A stretch of 64,000 nucleotides of DNA. It comes from S015-6 sp964384945 (GTDB lineage Bacteria > Desulfobacterota > DSWW01). The notes under the pieces are model-generated. The model ran no database searches, was not told where the DNA came from, and worked only from the letters and a program-made list of their open reading frames with translations. The position numbers were made by a program, and so were the translations under genes. The stretch is taken from contig CAYLMK010000005.1 of NCBI GenBank assembly GCA_964384945.1, positions 248,001 through 312,000 of the forward strand. The letters run 5' to 3'. Shown piece by piece: positions 44,863-53,567 of the stretch (positions are counted from its first letter, which is position 1; each line of letters starts with the position of its first letter).

Positions 44863-45828
44863 AAGGATCCCTTCCGCAATCCCATAGATGCATTCCTGCT
44901 GCATGGAGGCCCGTCGGGCGATCTCTTCAAGCCCGGCGTCTCCAACAATGTGCTTCAGCATGTAGTCCATGGTTCCCTGTTTGACCAGTTCCACAATCTT
45001 CTCCCGGGCGATCCCCTGCTTTCTCCGGGCAAGCTCTCCGATCTTCTCGATGTGGCCCTTGTGCCTCCAGATTTCCTTGAGCAATCCGTCGACGCCTTCG
45101 CCCGAGATCCCGTTCGTTTGCACGATCGGAGGCCTCCAGGACTTCTCCCGCAGTTCCATGTCCAGCATCAGATCGATCTGCAGCGCAATCTCTTCGCCGC
45201 CCTTGTCCATCTTGTTGACTACATGGATATCCCCGATCTCCATAATCCCGGCCTTCTGGATCTGGATGAAATCCCCCATTCCCGGAACCGAAACCAGGAT
45301 GATTGTGTACGCGAGCTTGACAAAGTCGAGGTCGGTCTGGCCCGCCCCGCAGCTCTCCACGATGATTACCTCCTTGCCAAAGGCTTCGTAGAGGCTGCAG
45401 ATGGCAAAGGCGGCCCTGGCCAGTCCGCCGGTGGCACCGCGCGTAGCGATGCTGCGGACGAAGACTTCGGGCACACTCGTAAGCTCGTTCATGCGCACCC
45501 GGTCACCCAGAAACGCCCCGCCGCTGAAGGGCGAGGTCGGATCAATGGACAGGATCCCCACACTCCTGCCCTGCTGGACGATTCTCCTCGCCAGCTGGTT
45601 GACCAGCGTGGACTTCCCTGCCCCCGGGCTTCCGGTAACGCCGATGACATAGGCTTGCCGATCAAAGGAATCCGGCCCAAGCTTTTCAAAGATGGTCTTT
45701 GCCCGGCCAGGGTGGTTCTCGACGAGGGAAATCAGCCTGGCAAGGGCCTTTCGATCCCGGCTCCGAAAATTCCGGACCAGGCTTTCCAGGTTTTTCCCAG
45801 ATACACTCGGAACAAACGCGGCATCCAT
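44830..45828 (-). CDS. meaB: MeaB-type GTPase chaperone of a B12-dependent acyl-CoA mutase
   Basis: A 332-residue G3E-family P-loop GTPase. The N-terminal helices lead to YVIGVTGSPGAGKSTLVNQL with Walker A at residues 66-73; SIDPTSPFSGGAFLGDRVRM, the IIVESCGAGQTDLDF loop and VVNKMDKGG (NKxD) are all intact. MeaB loads and protects the adenosylcobalamin of methylmalonyl-CoA-type mutases. It follows the B12-binding subunit (28 bases) and the mutase large subunit, so the trio forms one unit. The 3' end runs into transposase debris but the protein looks complete. Confidence 0.92.
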   Translation of the reverse strand: MDAAFVPSVSGKNLESLVRNFRSRDRKALARLISLVENHPGRAKTIFEKLGPDSFDRQAYVIGVTGSPGAGKSTLVNQLARRIVQQGRSVGILSIDPTSPFSGGAFLGDRVRMNELTSVPEVFVRSIATRGATGGLARAAFAICSLYEAFGKEVIIVESCGAGQTDLDFVKLAYTIILVSVPGMGDFIQIQKAGIMEIGDIHVVNKMDKGGEEIALQIDLMLDMELREKSWRPPIVQTNGISGEGVDGLLKEIWRHKGHIEKIGELARRKQGIAREKIVELVKQGTMDYMLKHIVGDAGLEEIARRASMQQECIYGIAEGILARLFPAMKPS

Positions 45829-45856
45829 GCTGACCCACTCCTGCGTGGACTCCTCC

Positions 45857-46270
45857 TTACTGAGCCACGTCTTTGCTTCTGACGTTCTGCTCGATGAACT
45901 CGACGATTTCCGGGATCATGGTCCCGGGCCCAAACACCTCGGCCACACCCACCTCCTTCAATGTCTGGAAATCTTCACAGGGGATGGCGCCTCCCACCAG
46001 GACCATGAAGTCGTCCTTTACTTCTTCCTGACGGAGACGTTCCATCAGCCGCCGGACGTACCCGACGTGAGCCCCCGAGTGGATGCTCAGCCCGATCACA
46101 TCAATGTCTTCCTGGATCGCCGATTCCACGATCTCATCCACGGATTGGAAGCCGCCGAATATCACCTCCATCCCGGCATCCCTCAGACCCCTGGAAATCG
46201 TCACGATCCCCCGCCAGTGCCCATCGGTGCCGGGCTTCGACATCAATACCTTGATCTTTGTCCCCGACAT
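45857..46270 (-). CDS. Cobalamin-binding subunit of an acyl-CoA mutase
   Basis: A 137-residue B12-binding domain. The base-off motif is D16-G-H18-x2-G (KPGTDGHWRG), followed by LSIHSGAH and VLVGGAIP, the usual S-x-L and GG elements that hold the nucleotide tail. Separate small subunits of this size partner with a large catalytic subunit in isobutyryl-, 2-hydroxyisobutyryl- and some methylmalonyl-CoA mutases. The large subunit gene is 34 bases upstream and MeaB downstream. Confidence 0.92.
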   Translation of the reverse strand: MSGTKIKVLMSKPGTDGHWRGIVTISRGLRDAGMEVIFGGFQSVDEIVESAIQEDIDVIGLSIHSGAHVGYVRRLMERLRQEEVKDDFMVLVGGAIPCEDFQTLKEVGVAEVFGPGTMIPEIVEFIEQNVRSKDVAQ

Positions 46271-46304
46271 GGCCTCTGCCCTCTTTCCGCTTGTCCAGTG
46301 CTCT

Positions 46305-47987
46305 TCACACTACGATCGGGGGCTCCCACGTGCCGTATACCTGCCGGTACACGTCGCAGATCTCCCCCACGGTCGCCACCCGCGTGGCTCCCATCATTGC
46401 CTCCATTACATTCTCCCCGCCTTCCACCGCTCCCCGGAGTCTATCGATCGCTTTGGCATACTCCCTTTGTCCTCGTTCCCTTCTCAGCTTGTCGATCCTT
46501 TCTTGCTCGATCCGCATAGCCTCCGGATTCGTCCGAAAGACGTTCGGCACGTGGTGCGCCCGCCTGTCCGCATACAGGTTCACGCCTATCATGCCCTCCG
46601 TACCCGCCTCGATGTTCGCCTGGCGCTTCTTGAAGGCATCTCTCATTTCCCGATACAGCCAGCCCGACTCCAGGGCCTTGACGATCCCCCCAGCCTTCTC
46701 GATCACATCCATGTACTGCCAGACCCTCTTCTCGATTTCGGCCGTGAGATGCTCCACGAAGTAGGAACCCGCCAACGGATCGATCGTATTGACCACCCGC
46801 GTCTCGTCCTGGATCACCTGTTGTGTCCTCAGGGCCAGCAGGACCGCCTCCTTGCTCGGCAGGCAGATCGCCTCGTCGTAGCTGTTCGTGTGCAAGGACT
46901 GGCAGCCGCCGATCACCGCCTCTAGCGCCTGATAGGCCGTCCTCACCACGTTCACCATCGGCTGCTGCGCAGTCAGGGAACTGCCCGCCGTCTGGATGTG
47001 GAACCGGAACTCATAAGACCGCCTGTCCTTGCACCCGTATCGGTCCTTCATCAGCCTGTACCAGATCCTTCTGGCGGCCCGGTACTTGGCGATCTCCTCA
47101 AAGAAATCCTTGTGGGCCGCAAGATGAAAGGCCAGACGGTTCACGAATCGGTCCGGGTCATGACCCCTTCGGATGAGCTCATCGATGTGGGCGATTGCGT
47201 TGGCAAAGACGAAGCCGAGTTCCTGCACCGCATCGATCCCGCCCTCCCGGTAGTTGTAACCGGTGAAGTTGATCGGGTGCCAAAGCGGCACGTGGTCCTG
47301 GGCCGTCGTATATTCGATGAGGTCGCACGCGAACCGCAGGAGGTGAGGGGGCGCCACGTTCCGGTAGGGCACATACCCCAGCGTCTGGGTGAGGATGTCG
47401 TTCTGGCAGGTCCCCCGGACTTGTTTCAGATCTAGCCCCTTGTCCGCGCAGCAGTTGAAGTACATCGCACAGATCGGAGCCGACGAAAACGGCTCCACCA
47501 CCAGGGCCACGCTCACCTTATCGTGGGGGATGCCGTCCGTCAGGGCGAACATGGAATTGAGACAATACAGGGGAACCCCGGTGGTCCCGACTTCGAGGTC
47601 TCCCCGCTCGTCATCCGGGTCCAGCCCGTTGAAGGTCAACGCATCCACGGCCGCGCTGAAGCCCGTCTCCCCGTTCTCATAGAGGAATTTCCAGCGCCGG
47701 TTGGTCTCCTCCGGCGTGCCGTGTCCCGAGAAAAGCCGCATCGTCCACGACCTGCCTCTGTACATGGTGGGGTAGATCCCCCGCACGTAGGGCGGCTCCC
47801 CCGGAAACCCGATATCCCGCAGGTAATCGATCTCTTGAACGTCCTCAGGGGTGTAGAGTCTCTTGATCGGAATACCGGAGTCCGTGACGAACTGCTCGCA
47901 GGGCCTCTTTTCCTGGAGGCCCGCCCCTTTCCGATTCCACTCCTCGGCTGCCTCCCGGATTTTCTCCAATTCCTTCCTGTCGAACAT
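46305..47987 (-). CDS. Acyl-CoA mutase large subunit (methylmalonyl-CoA mutase family, divergent pocket)
   Basis: A 560-residue catalytic barrel; the ATG at 47987 follows GGGGAGATGCC. GIYPTMYRGRSWTMRLFSGH, LEVGTTGVPLYCLNSMFALT and RFHIQTAGSSLTAQQPMVNV are family blocks. It lacks its own B12 domain, which is encoded separately. At the position of the methylmalonyl-CoA mutase Tyr89 it has Phe86 (RLFSGHG), and the loop after QNDIL reads TQTLGYVPYRN, two residues longer and without the Arg207 that binds the methylmalonyl carboxylate. The substrate is therefore probably not methylmalonyl-CoA. MeaB and the B12 subunit follow; an acyl-CoA ligase and hydratase precede it. Confidence 0.85.
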   Translation of the reverse strand: MFDRKELEKIREAAEEWNRKGAGLQEKRPCEQFVTDSGIPIKRLYTPEDVQEIDYLRDIGFPGEPPYVRGIYPTMYRGRSWTMRLFSGHGTPEETNRRWKFLYENGETGFSAAVDALTFNGLDPDDERGDLEVGTTGVPLYCLNSMFALTDGIPHDKVSVALVVEPFSSAPICAMYFNCCADKGLDLKQVRGTCQNDILTQTLGYVPYRNVAPPHLLRFACDLIEYTTAQDHVPLWHPINFTGYNYREGGIDAVQELGFVFANAIAHIDELIRRGHDPDRFVNRLAFHLAAHKDFFEEIAKYRAARRIWYRLMKDRYGCKDRRSYEFRFHIQTAGSSLTAQQPMVNVVRTAYQALEAVIGGCQSLHTNSYDEAICLPSKEAVLLALRTQQVIQDETRVVNTIDPLAGSYFVEHLTAEIEKRVWQYMDVIEKAGGIVKALESGWLYREMRDAFKKRQANIEAGTEGMIGVNLYADRRAHHVPNVFRTNPEAMRIEQERIDKLRRERGQREYAKAIDRLRGAVEGGENVMEAMMGATRVATVGEICDVYRQVYGTWEPPIVV

Positions 47988-48064
47988 GGCATCTCCCCGG
48001 GAACTGTGGCGCCGGAACACCCGGTAGTTTCAGACCCTCCCGGGCCTCCCGAGCCACACACCCG

Positions 48065-48574
48065 TCAGGTGAGAGTTCTGGCGGTTTTCACCGCAGATTG
48101 AGCGAAAGACTCTATCCAGGTTTCGTCCGTCACATGCCCAGTCGCCTGCCGATAATCTCCTTCATGATCGCAGATCCGCTTTGCCATCGAAGCCTCGCTG
48201 AACACGTCCGCGCCATTCATGTGCTCCCGCACGAGCCGGTCCATAAAAGCCTGGAGCGCCTCGGCCATCGTATACATCTCCACAAGCTTGAACCTTGTGT
48301 TCTGGAACTTGATGATCGGCTTTCGGAAGCAGACCCTTTCCTCGCAATACCTCTTCGTCCACTCCAGCACGCCCCAGATGACTGCAAAGGAGGAGATGGC
48401 GCAGATGAGTCGCTCCTGCTGGAGCTTGATCATCATCTGGACGAAACCTTTGCCTTCCTCCGCACCGAGGAGATTCCCCTTGGGAACCCGGCACTCCTCA
48501 AAGAACAGCCGGCCGTGTCCTGTGCGCGGAGGATGATTTGTTCCACAAGGCGAGAAAGCCCTGGTCACCTGCAT
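48065..48574 (-). pseudogene. Acyl-CoA dehydrogenase remnant
   Basis: The middle-to-late part of an acyl-CoA dehydrogenase is clear: LFFEECRVPKGNLLGAEEGK, then LQQERLICAISSFAVIWGVL and KRYCEERVCFRKPIIKFQNT. The N-terminal domain is missing upstream of 48514, and after DHEGDYR (near 48154) the sequence loses the family pattern; the usual C-terminal helices are absent. The piece lies between the enoyl-CoA hydratase gene and the mutase gene, so an intact dehydrogenase was probably once part of this operon. Confidence 0.68.
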
Positions 48575-48686
48575 CCCGCGCGTTCAGCTTGCAGTGACTC
48601 CTGATTTCCTCCTCCCTGCCGACCCGTTCCAAGAGGCCATGCTGCTGCCCTCCATCTCTGTCGCTGCTCTTGGAAGACTCACAGGT

Positions 48687-49514
48687 TCACGCCTCTCGCT
48701 TCTTCTTGGATCTCGCCTCGTAGAACCGCCGGCCGGCCTCCCGGACTTCGGGCGTGGTCATCCGAACGGACTGGCGCGCTACTTCCCATTCGAGGGCCTC
48801 TTCCAGCGCCATGCCGAGACTCCGCTCCAGGCCCTCCTTAATCTCGGCGATGGCCTCGGCAGATCTCTCGAGAAGGGTCTCGACAAGGCGCTGGACCTCG
48901 CGATCGAGGCGCTCGTCGGGAAAAGACCGATAGATGAGCCCCATGGCTGCGGCTGCTCTGCCGTCGATCGGTTCACCCAACAGGGCGAGCTCCTTGGCTC
49001 GGACCATGCCGACCATGCGCGGCAGGAAATAGGTGCCGCCGCCATCCAGGACGGCTCCGAGCTTTACGAAATGCTGGCTGAATCGCGCGTCATGGGATGC
49101 CAGGGCAAAGTCTCCTGCCAGCGCCAGGTTCGCGCCCGCGCCGTAAGCCACGCCCCTGACCTTGGTTACGATGGCCTGCGGAGCCACGCGCATGGCACGG
49201 ATGATTTCCCCCATCAGCCAAACGATGTGGCGCCACTCGCTTGCCTTCAGATCGCTCACCAGGAGCGTCATGTCGGCGCCGGCGCAAAAGTTTCCTCCCG
49301 CCCCTTCCAGGATAACGACCGATGTTCCCCTTTCGGGTCCGATCTCTTCAAAGGTTCTCTTGAGCTCCTCCAAATGCCGGACATTCAGCGCATTGAAGAC
49401 CTTGGGGCGGTCCATCGTCACGGTGCAGATCCGTCCTTGCCTGCGGACATGAACACACCCGTCGGTCGCTGCCGCTTCCCTTGCGTTGCCCCTGCTTCTG
49501 CCGTCTTCTTCCAT
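48687..49514 (-). CDS. Enoyl-CoA hydratase/isomerase family protein
   Basis: A 275-residue crotonase-fold protein. The ATG at 49514 is preferred; a TTG at 49541 overlaps the ligase stop. ICTVTMDRPKVFNALNVRHL, GAGGNFCAGADMTLLVSD and VRGVAYGAGANLALAGDFAL are the CoA and oxyanion blocks; FSQHFVKLGAVLDGGGTYFL covers the catalytic-acid segment but lacks the usual Glu, suggesting isomerase or modified chemistry. Genes for acyl-CoA ligase and mutase flank it, fitting a beta-oxidation-like sequence. Confidence 0.85.
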   Translation of the reverse strand: MEEDGRSRGNAREAAATDGCVHVRRQGRICTVTMDRPKVFNALNVRHLEELKRTFEEIGPERGTSVVILEGAGGNFCAGADMTLLVSDLKASEWRHIVWLMGEIIRAMRVAPQAIVTKVRGVAYGAGANLALAGDFALASHDARFSQHFVKLGAVLDGGGTYFLPRMVGMVRAKELALLGEPIDGRAAAAMGLIYRSFPDERLDREVQRLVETLLERSAEAIAEIKEGLERSLGMALEEALEWEVARQSVRMTTPEVREAGRRFYEARSKKKREA

Positions 49515-49537
49515 GCTCAGCCTTGCTTGTACGGGCC

Positions 49538-51208
49538 TCAAGTATAAAAGCCTTCGAGCAGGCCGCCGTACCGCTTGATGATCTCCCGGCGCCTCATCTT
49601 CAGGGTGGCCGTCAGCGTCCCGGACTCCTGCGAGAATTCCTCAGGGAGGATCCGCACGTACTTGACCTGCTCGTACGGAGCCAGAGCCTTGTTCTGCTCC
49701 CGAATCTCGGACTCGACGAGACCGACGACCTCGGGGCGGCTGCACAGCGTCCTGAAGTCGGCCTCGTCGATCCCCTGGGAGGACGCCCACTTGCGGATCT
49801 CGTCCGCATCCAAGGTAACCAGGGCCGTCAGAAACGGTTTGCGGTCTCCATAGACCATCACCTGGCTGATGTAAGGGCTCGTCTTCACGACGTTCTCGAC
49901 ATTCTGGGGCGCTACGTTCTTGCCGCCGGCGGTGATCAGGATGTCCTTCTTGCGGTCCGTGATCCACAGAAACCCGTCCGCGTCGATCCTGCCGATGTCC
50001 CCGGTGGCGTACCAGCCGTCCTCGCTCACGGCCTCTCGGGTCTTCTCCGGATCTTTCAGGTAGCCCTTGAAGACCATGTCGCTTCGGACGAGGATCTCGC
50101 CGTCATCGGCAATCCGGAGATCCACACCCGCCGGCGCGCATCCGACGCTGCCGAATCGGTATTTCTCCGGCCGGTTGACCGAGCACATGAGGGTTTCCGT
50201 AATGCCGTAGATTTCGAGCGGCAGGATCCCCGCCGCATGAAAGAATTCGAGGATCTCCTTTGCGATGGGCGCACCGCCGGAGAGGATGACCCGGATCCTG
50301 CCGCCAAAGGCCTGTCGGATCCTCTGGGACAGGTCCTCGTCGGTCCCTTTGCCGGCTTGCCCGATAAACAGGCTGTGCACTTTCTCGAAGATCCTCGGGA
50401 CGCTGTAGAAGATGGTCGGACGTATCTCTTGGAGGTTCTCCATGAGTTTGTCGACGCTTTCGGCGTACCATCCCACGGTCCCGCAAAGGGCGGAGGCCAC
50501 CGCCATGAGGCGGCCGTAGATGTGGGGCATGGGGAGCCAGATGACGGCCGTGTCCTCGGGTGTGAGCACACCCCAGTCCCTGATCGTCTTGCAGATGGAC
50601 AGGATGTTCCGGTGGGACAGCATCGCTCCCTTCGGAGGACCGGTCGTTCCCGAGGTGTAAAAGATGATGGCCGTGTCTTCCGGCTGTACCGATGCGGTGC
50701 GCCCAGCGTATGGCCCTTCGGATCGCCCTTTGTTCTCCCTTCCCAACCTCAGCACCTCGACAAAAGGGATCACGTTCCGATCCGGAATTCCCTTGGGATC
50801 CATCGCGATGTAGCCGCGTACCATCGGAAGATCGTGGCGGACCTGCTCGATCTTCCGCCATTGCGCCTCGTTCTCCAAGACGAGGAACCGGGACTCCGAG
50901 TGGTGCACGATATGCTGGACCTGCTGGGGAGTATTCGAGTGGTAGACCCCAACCGACACGCCTCCACCCAACAGGATCGCCTTGTCTGCGAGGTCCCACT
51001 CTTCCCGAGTCGTGCCGAGGATGCTCACGGGCTCCTGCCGCTCCATGCCGAGGGCCATCAGGCCGATCGCAAAGTCTCTTACCTTTTCCCCATAACCCTC
51101 CCAGGTGACAGCCTCCCAGCCACCCTTTCGTTTCACGTGGTAGGCGGGAAGGCCGGCTCTTGCACGAAACAGATACTCGTACATCCTGTTCAGCGTATCG
51201 AATTCCAT
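49538..51208 (-). CDS. AMP-forming long-chain-type acyl-CoA synthetase
   Basis: A 556-residue ANL-superfamily ligase; ATG at 51208 after GAGGAGGAC. The P-loop-like A3 motif IIFYTSGTTGPPKGAMLSH, the LPMPHIYGRLMAVA stretch, the A5 motif IYGITETL, WYATGDIGRIDADGFLWITD and the C-terminal hinge DRKKDILITAGGKNVAP are complete. The last domain ends with the catalytic-Lys region (SGTLTATLKMRRREII). It activates a carboxylic acid to its CoA thioester with ATP, the likely entry step of the 45-64 kb locus. The overall form is FadD-like; substrate chain length is not assigned. Confidence 0.9.
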   Translation of the reverse strand: MEFDTLNRMYEYLFRARAGLPAYHVKRKGGWEAVTWEGYGEKVRDFAIGLMALGMERQEPVSILGTTREEWDLADKAILLGGGVSVGVYHSNTPQQVQHIVHHSESRFLVLENEAQWRKIEQVRHDLPMVRGYIAMDPKGIPDRNVIPFVEVLRLGRENKGRSEGPYAGRTASVQPEDTAIIFYTSGTTGPPKGAMLSHRNILSICKTIRDWGVLTPEDTAVIWLPMPHIYGRLMAVASALCGTVGWYAESVDKLMENLQEIRPTIFYSVPRIFEKVHSLFIGQAGKGTDEDLSQRIRQAFGGRIRVILSGGAPIAKEILEFFHAAGILPLEIYGITETLMCSVNRPEKYRFGSVGCAPAGVDLRIADDGEILVRSDMVFKGYLKDPEKTREAVSEDGWYATGDIGRIDADGFLWITDRKKDILITAGGKNVAPQNVENVVKTSPYISQVMVYGDRKPFLTALVTLDADEIRKWASSQGIDEADFRTLCSRPEVVGLVESEIREQNKALAPYEQVKYVRILPEEFSQESGTLTATLKMRRREIIKRYGGLLEGFYT

Positions 51209-51454
51209 CACGTCCTCCTCCGGAGATAGACTCCCGACCCTGATGTCGGACTACCGATTCAACCTCCCAAGCGGAATCCCGGGCAGGATCATTCGAGAGC
51301 TTTCTATAGGACTGATTTCCCTATTGCGCCGGTTGTTCGGCATCCATCGTCATCAACGTTCCACTCTTGAAGCCGGTCATCTCTAGGCCCGCCCTAGCCG
51401 GTAAGTGGGGTTGTCGGAGGTTCCGCCGGGTTTCCTGCCAAGCGACTCGCCTTG
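51209..51454. other. Intergenic region
   Basis: About 245 bases without a recognisable gene. The first 10-15 bases hold the ligase's ribosome-binding site (minus strand). The rest shows no clear promoter or terminator. Confidence 0.4.
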
Positions 51455-52426
51455 TCAATCCGACCGCATGCACGAGCAGGCCGATCCCGCATCACCGACA
51501 TCCGCCTGGAGGGGCAGAAGTTCGTGGAGATCGAGCGGGATGCCGCGTTCCGGATCCCGTTTCAAGACAATCGCATCCTTGGGGCAGATGTCCGGACACA
51601 CCCCGCAGCCCATACAGTGCTCTTTTCGGACAACCGCTGGGCCGTCCCCATCGAGTGAAATCGCCCCCATCGGGCAGCGGGTCACGCAGGCCCCGCAAGA
51701 CTCGCACTTTTCCGGATCCACCACGGCCAGATACCCGGAGGAGGCATCGACCTTCACCGGATTCTTCATGGGAAGGGATCTCAGGCTTCGTTCAATCTCG
51801 ACCGCCGCACAGCAGCATTTGCAACAGTTGCAGATCGCGTAGAACTGTCCTCCCATGGAATCCTTGAAGAAAGCATTGTGCATCCATCCCTTCTTGTGAA
51901 AGGCTTCCAGAAGCTGGACAGCCTCCTGCTGCGTGATTCTTCTCGGCTGGAGAGACTTGGCGTGTTCGAGGGCAAAGGAGGCGTACGGCTCCCCGATAAT
52001 CATGCAAGTATCGATCGGACTGCAGGGGTTCTTCTTCTCCAACCGGCAAGCGCAATTCATGATGACAATTGAATCGGGACACCTGATGATGATCCGGTTT
52101 GCAATCTCGTATGGCACGACACTGCTCGATGTTCTTGCGTCCACCTCCACATCCTGCCCGACAGCAACGATCTTACGGGCGTCTTGCAGTGTGACCACCT
52201 TGCCGTGGTATCGGTCCGGAAGGTACGCCAGCAGTGGGCGGAAGAATTCCATCCGGGAGGGGGGAATCCATCTTGTAAGCCCCCTCAAAACGGGCATCAG
52301 AATCTTCACATACTGGTCCAGGTGAGAGAGATAGTAATAGCCGTGCAGGAAATGTCCGAATCCCTTCCACCCATGCAACTTGAAGAACGCCTTCGTGGTC
52401 TCGCGGATCAGCGGTCTTTCTTCCAT
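51455..52426 (-). CDS. Cysteine-rich iron-sulfur protein, copy 1 of a tandem pair
   Basis: A 323-residue protein. A helical N-domain (HGWKGFGHFLHGYYYLSHLD) precedes a first Cys group (C125-x-C127...C135...C141), then the unusual run C199-N-C-C-K-C-C-C206, and two [4Fe-4S] ferredoxin motifs (CESCGACVTRCP at 241-252, CMGCGVCPDICP at 271-282). It is about as long as, and very similar to, the next gene upstream (52496) and shares the layout with the protein at 18834. It probably delivers low-potential electrons to the dehydratase/reductase system. No signal peptide is seen. Confidence 0.75.
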   Translation of the reverse strand: MEERPLIRETTKAFFKLHGWKGFGHFLHGYYYLSHLDQYVKILMPVLRGLTRWIPPSRMEFFRPLLAYLPDRYHGKVVTLQDARKIVAVGQDVEVDARTSSSVVPYEIANRIIIRCPDSIVIMNCACRLEKKNPCSPIDTCMIIGEPYASFALEHAKSLQPRRITQQEAVQLLEAFHKKGWMHNAFFKDSMGGQFYAICNCCKCCCAAVEIERSLRSLPMKNPVKVDASSGYLAVVDPEKCESCGACVTRCPMGAISLDGDGPAVVRKEHCMGCGVCPDICPKDAIVLKRDPERGIPLDLHELLPLQADVGDAGSACSCMRSD

Positions 52427-52495
52427 ATCGTGTCCCCCTGGTACTTATCTGCCCGGTTCCTCCTACAGGACTCCACGCCGCACTCACTCAAAGGT

Positions 52496-53443
52496 TCACC
52501 ATGCAGAAGCTCCCTCCCTGAGCAGCTCGTGAACATCGAGCGGAATACCCCTCGAAGGATCCCTCTTGAGAGAAATTGCATCCTTGGAGCATATATCCGG
52601 ACACACCCCGCAGCCCATGCAGTAGTCGGCCCGCACCACCGCAGGACCATCGCCCTCAAGGGAAATCGCAGACATAGGGCAACGGGCAGCGCACGCACCG
52701 CAGGACTCGCACTTCTCTGGATCGACAACCGCCAAATACCCGGATGGCGCCTCGAGCCGGATGGGATTCTCCAACGGGAGGGACCTCAAGGCTCTCTCCA
52801 CTTCAAGACCGCCGCAGCAGCACTTGCAGCAATTGCAGATCGCAAAGAACTGACCCCCCATCGCGTCCTTGAAGATTGCGTTCTGCACCCAACCCTTCTT
52901 GTGGCACATCTCCAGAACCCGGACGGCCTCCTCGCGCGTCACCCTCCTGGGATGGAGGGACGCTGCATGCTCGAGGGCGAAGGTCGCATAGGGTTCCCCG
53001 ACAATCAGGCAGACATCCAGGGGACCGCACGCAGGATTCCTCTTCTCAAGTTTGCACGCGCAATCCATCAAGGTAATGGACCCTGGATTGCGAACCACCA
53101 TTCGATTGGCGATCTCATAGGGCACCACTCGGCTGGAGGTCTTCTCGTCCAGGGCAATGTCCTGTTCCAGCATGATGATCTTTCTGGCGTCATCGAGGGT
53201 CGTAACCTTTCCGTGATACCGGTCCGGCACGTAGGCAACGATCGGACGCAAGGCAGCGAGACTACCGGCCGGGATCCGCTTCGTAGCGGCCCGCAAGGCC
53301 GGAAGGAGTATCTTGATGTACCGGTCCAGGTGCGCCAGGTAGTAATAGCCGTGCAGGAAATGTCCGATTCCCCTCCACCCATGAAGTCTGAAGAGTTCCC
53401 TTGTCGACTCCTGGATCCATGGCCTTCCTCTTTGTCGCTTCAC
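52496..53443 (-). CDS. Cysteine-rich iron-sulfur protein, copy 2 of a tandem pair
   Basis: A 315-residue paralogue of the downstream protein: HGWRGIGHFLHGYYYLAHLD, IVAYVPDRYHGKVTTLDDAR, the Cys groups CACKLEKRNPAC and CNCCKCCC, and ferredoxin motifs CESCGACAARCP and CMGCGVCPDICS align almost without gaps. The last ferredoxin motif ends CS rather than CP. The two genes lie 69 bases apart in the same direction, so a tandem duplication is evident. Divergence suggests the copies now have distinct redox partners. Confidence 0.75.
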   Translation of the reverse strand: MKRQRGRPWIQESTRELFRLHGWRGIGHFLHGYYYLAHLDRYIKILLPALRAATKRIPAGSLAALRPIVAYVPDRYHGKVTTLDDARKIIMLEQDIALDEKTSSRVVPYEIANRMVVRNPGSITLMDCACKLEKRNPACGPLDVCLIVGEPYATFALEHAASLHPRRVTREEAVRVLEMCHKKGWVQNAIFKDAMGGQFFAICNCCKCCCGGLEVERALRSLPLENPIRLEAPSGYLAVVDPEKCESCGACAARCPMSAISLEGDGPAVVRADYCMGCGVCPDICSKDAISLKRDPSRGIPLDVHELLREGASAW

Positions 53444-53567
53444 CCTTCATGCTCCTTTCTACAGAACCGAGGCAATGTACTCGGCCCGCCCTGAGAAGGC
53501 GGATCGTTTGTCTCTGAGCGCATCGATTTTCCTTTCGTGTTTCTCCTCTGGCTCCGCGTCGCACCCA

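Noticed and set aside
48594..51229. Long plus-strand frames opposite the hydratase and ligase
   Set aside because: They mirror the strongly coding minus-strand crotonase and ANL-ligase genes and resemble nothing.
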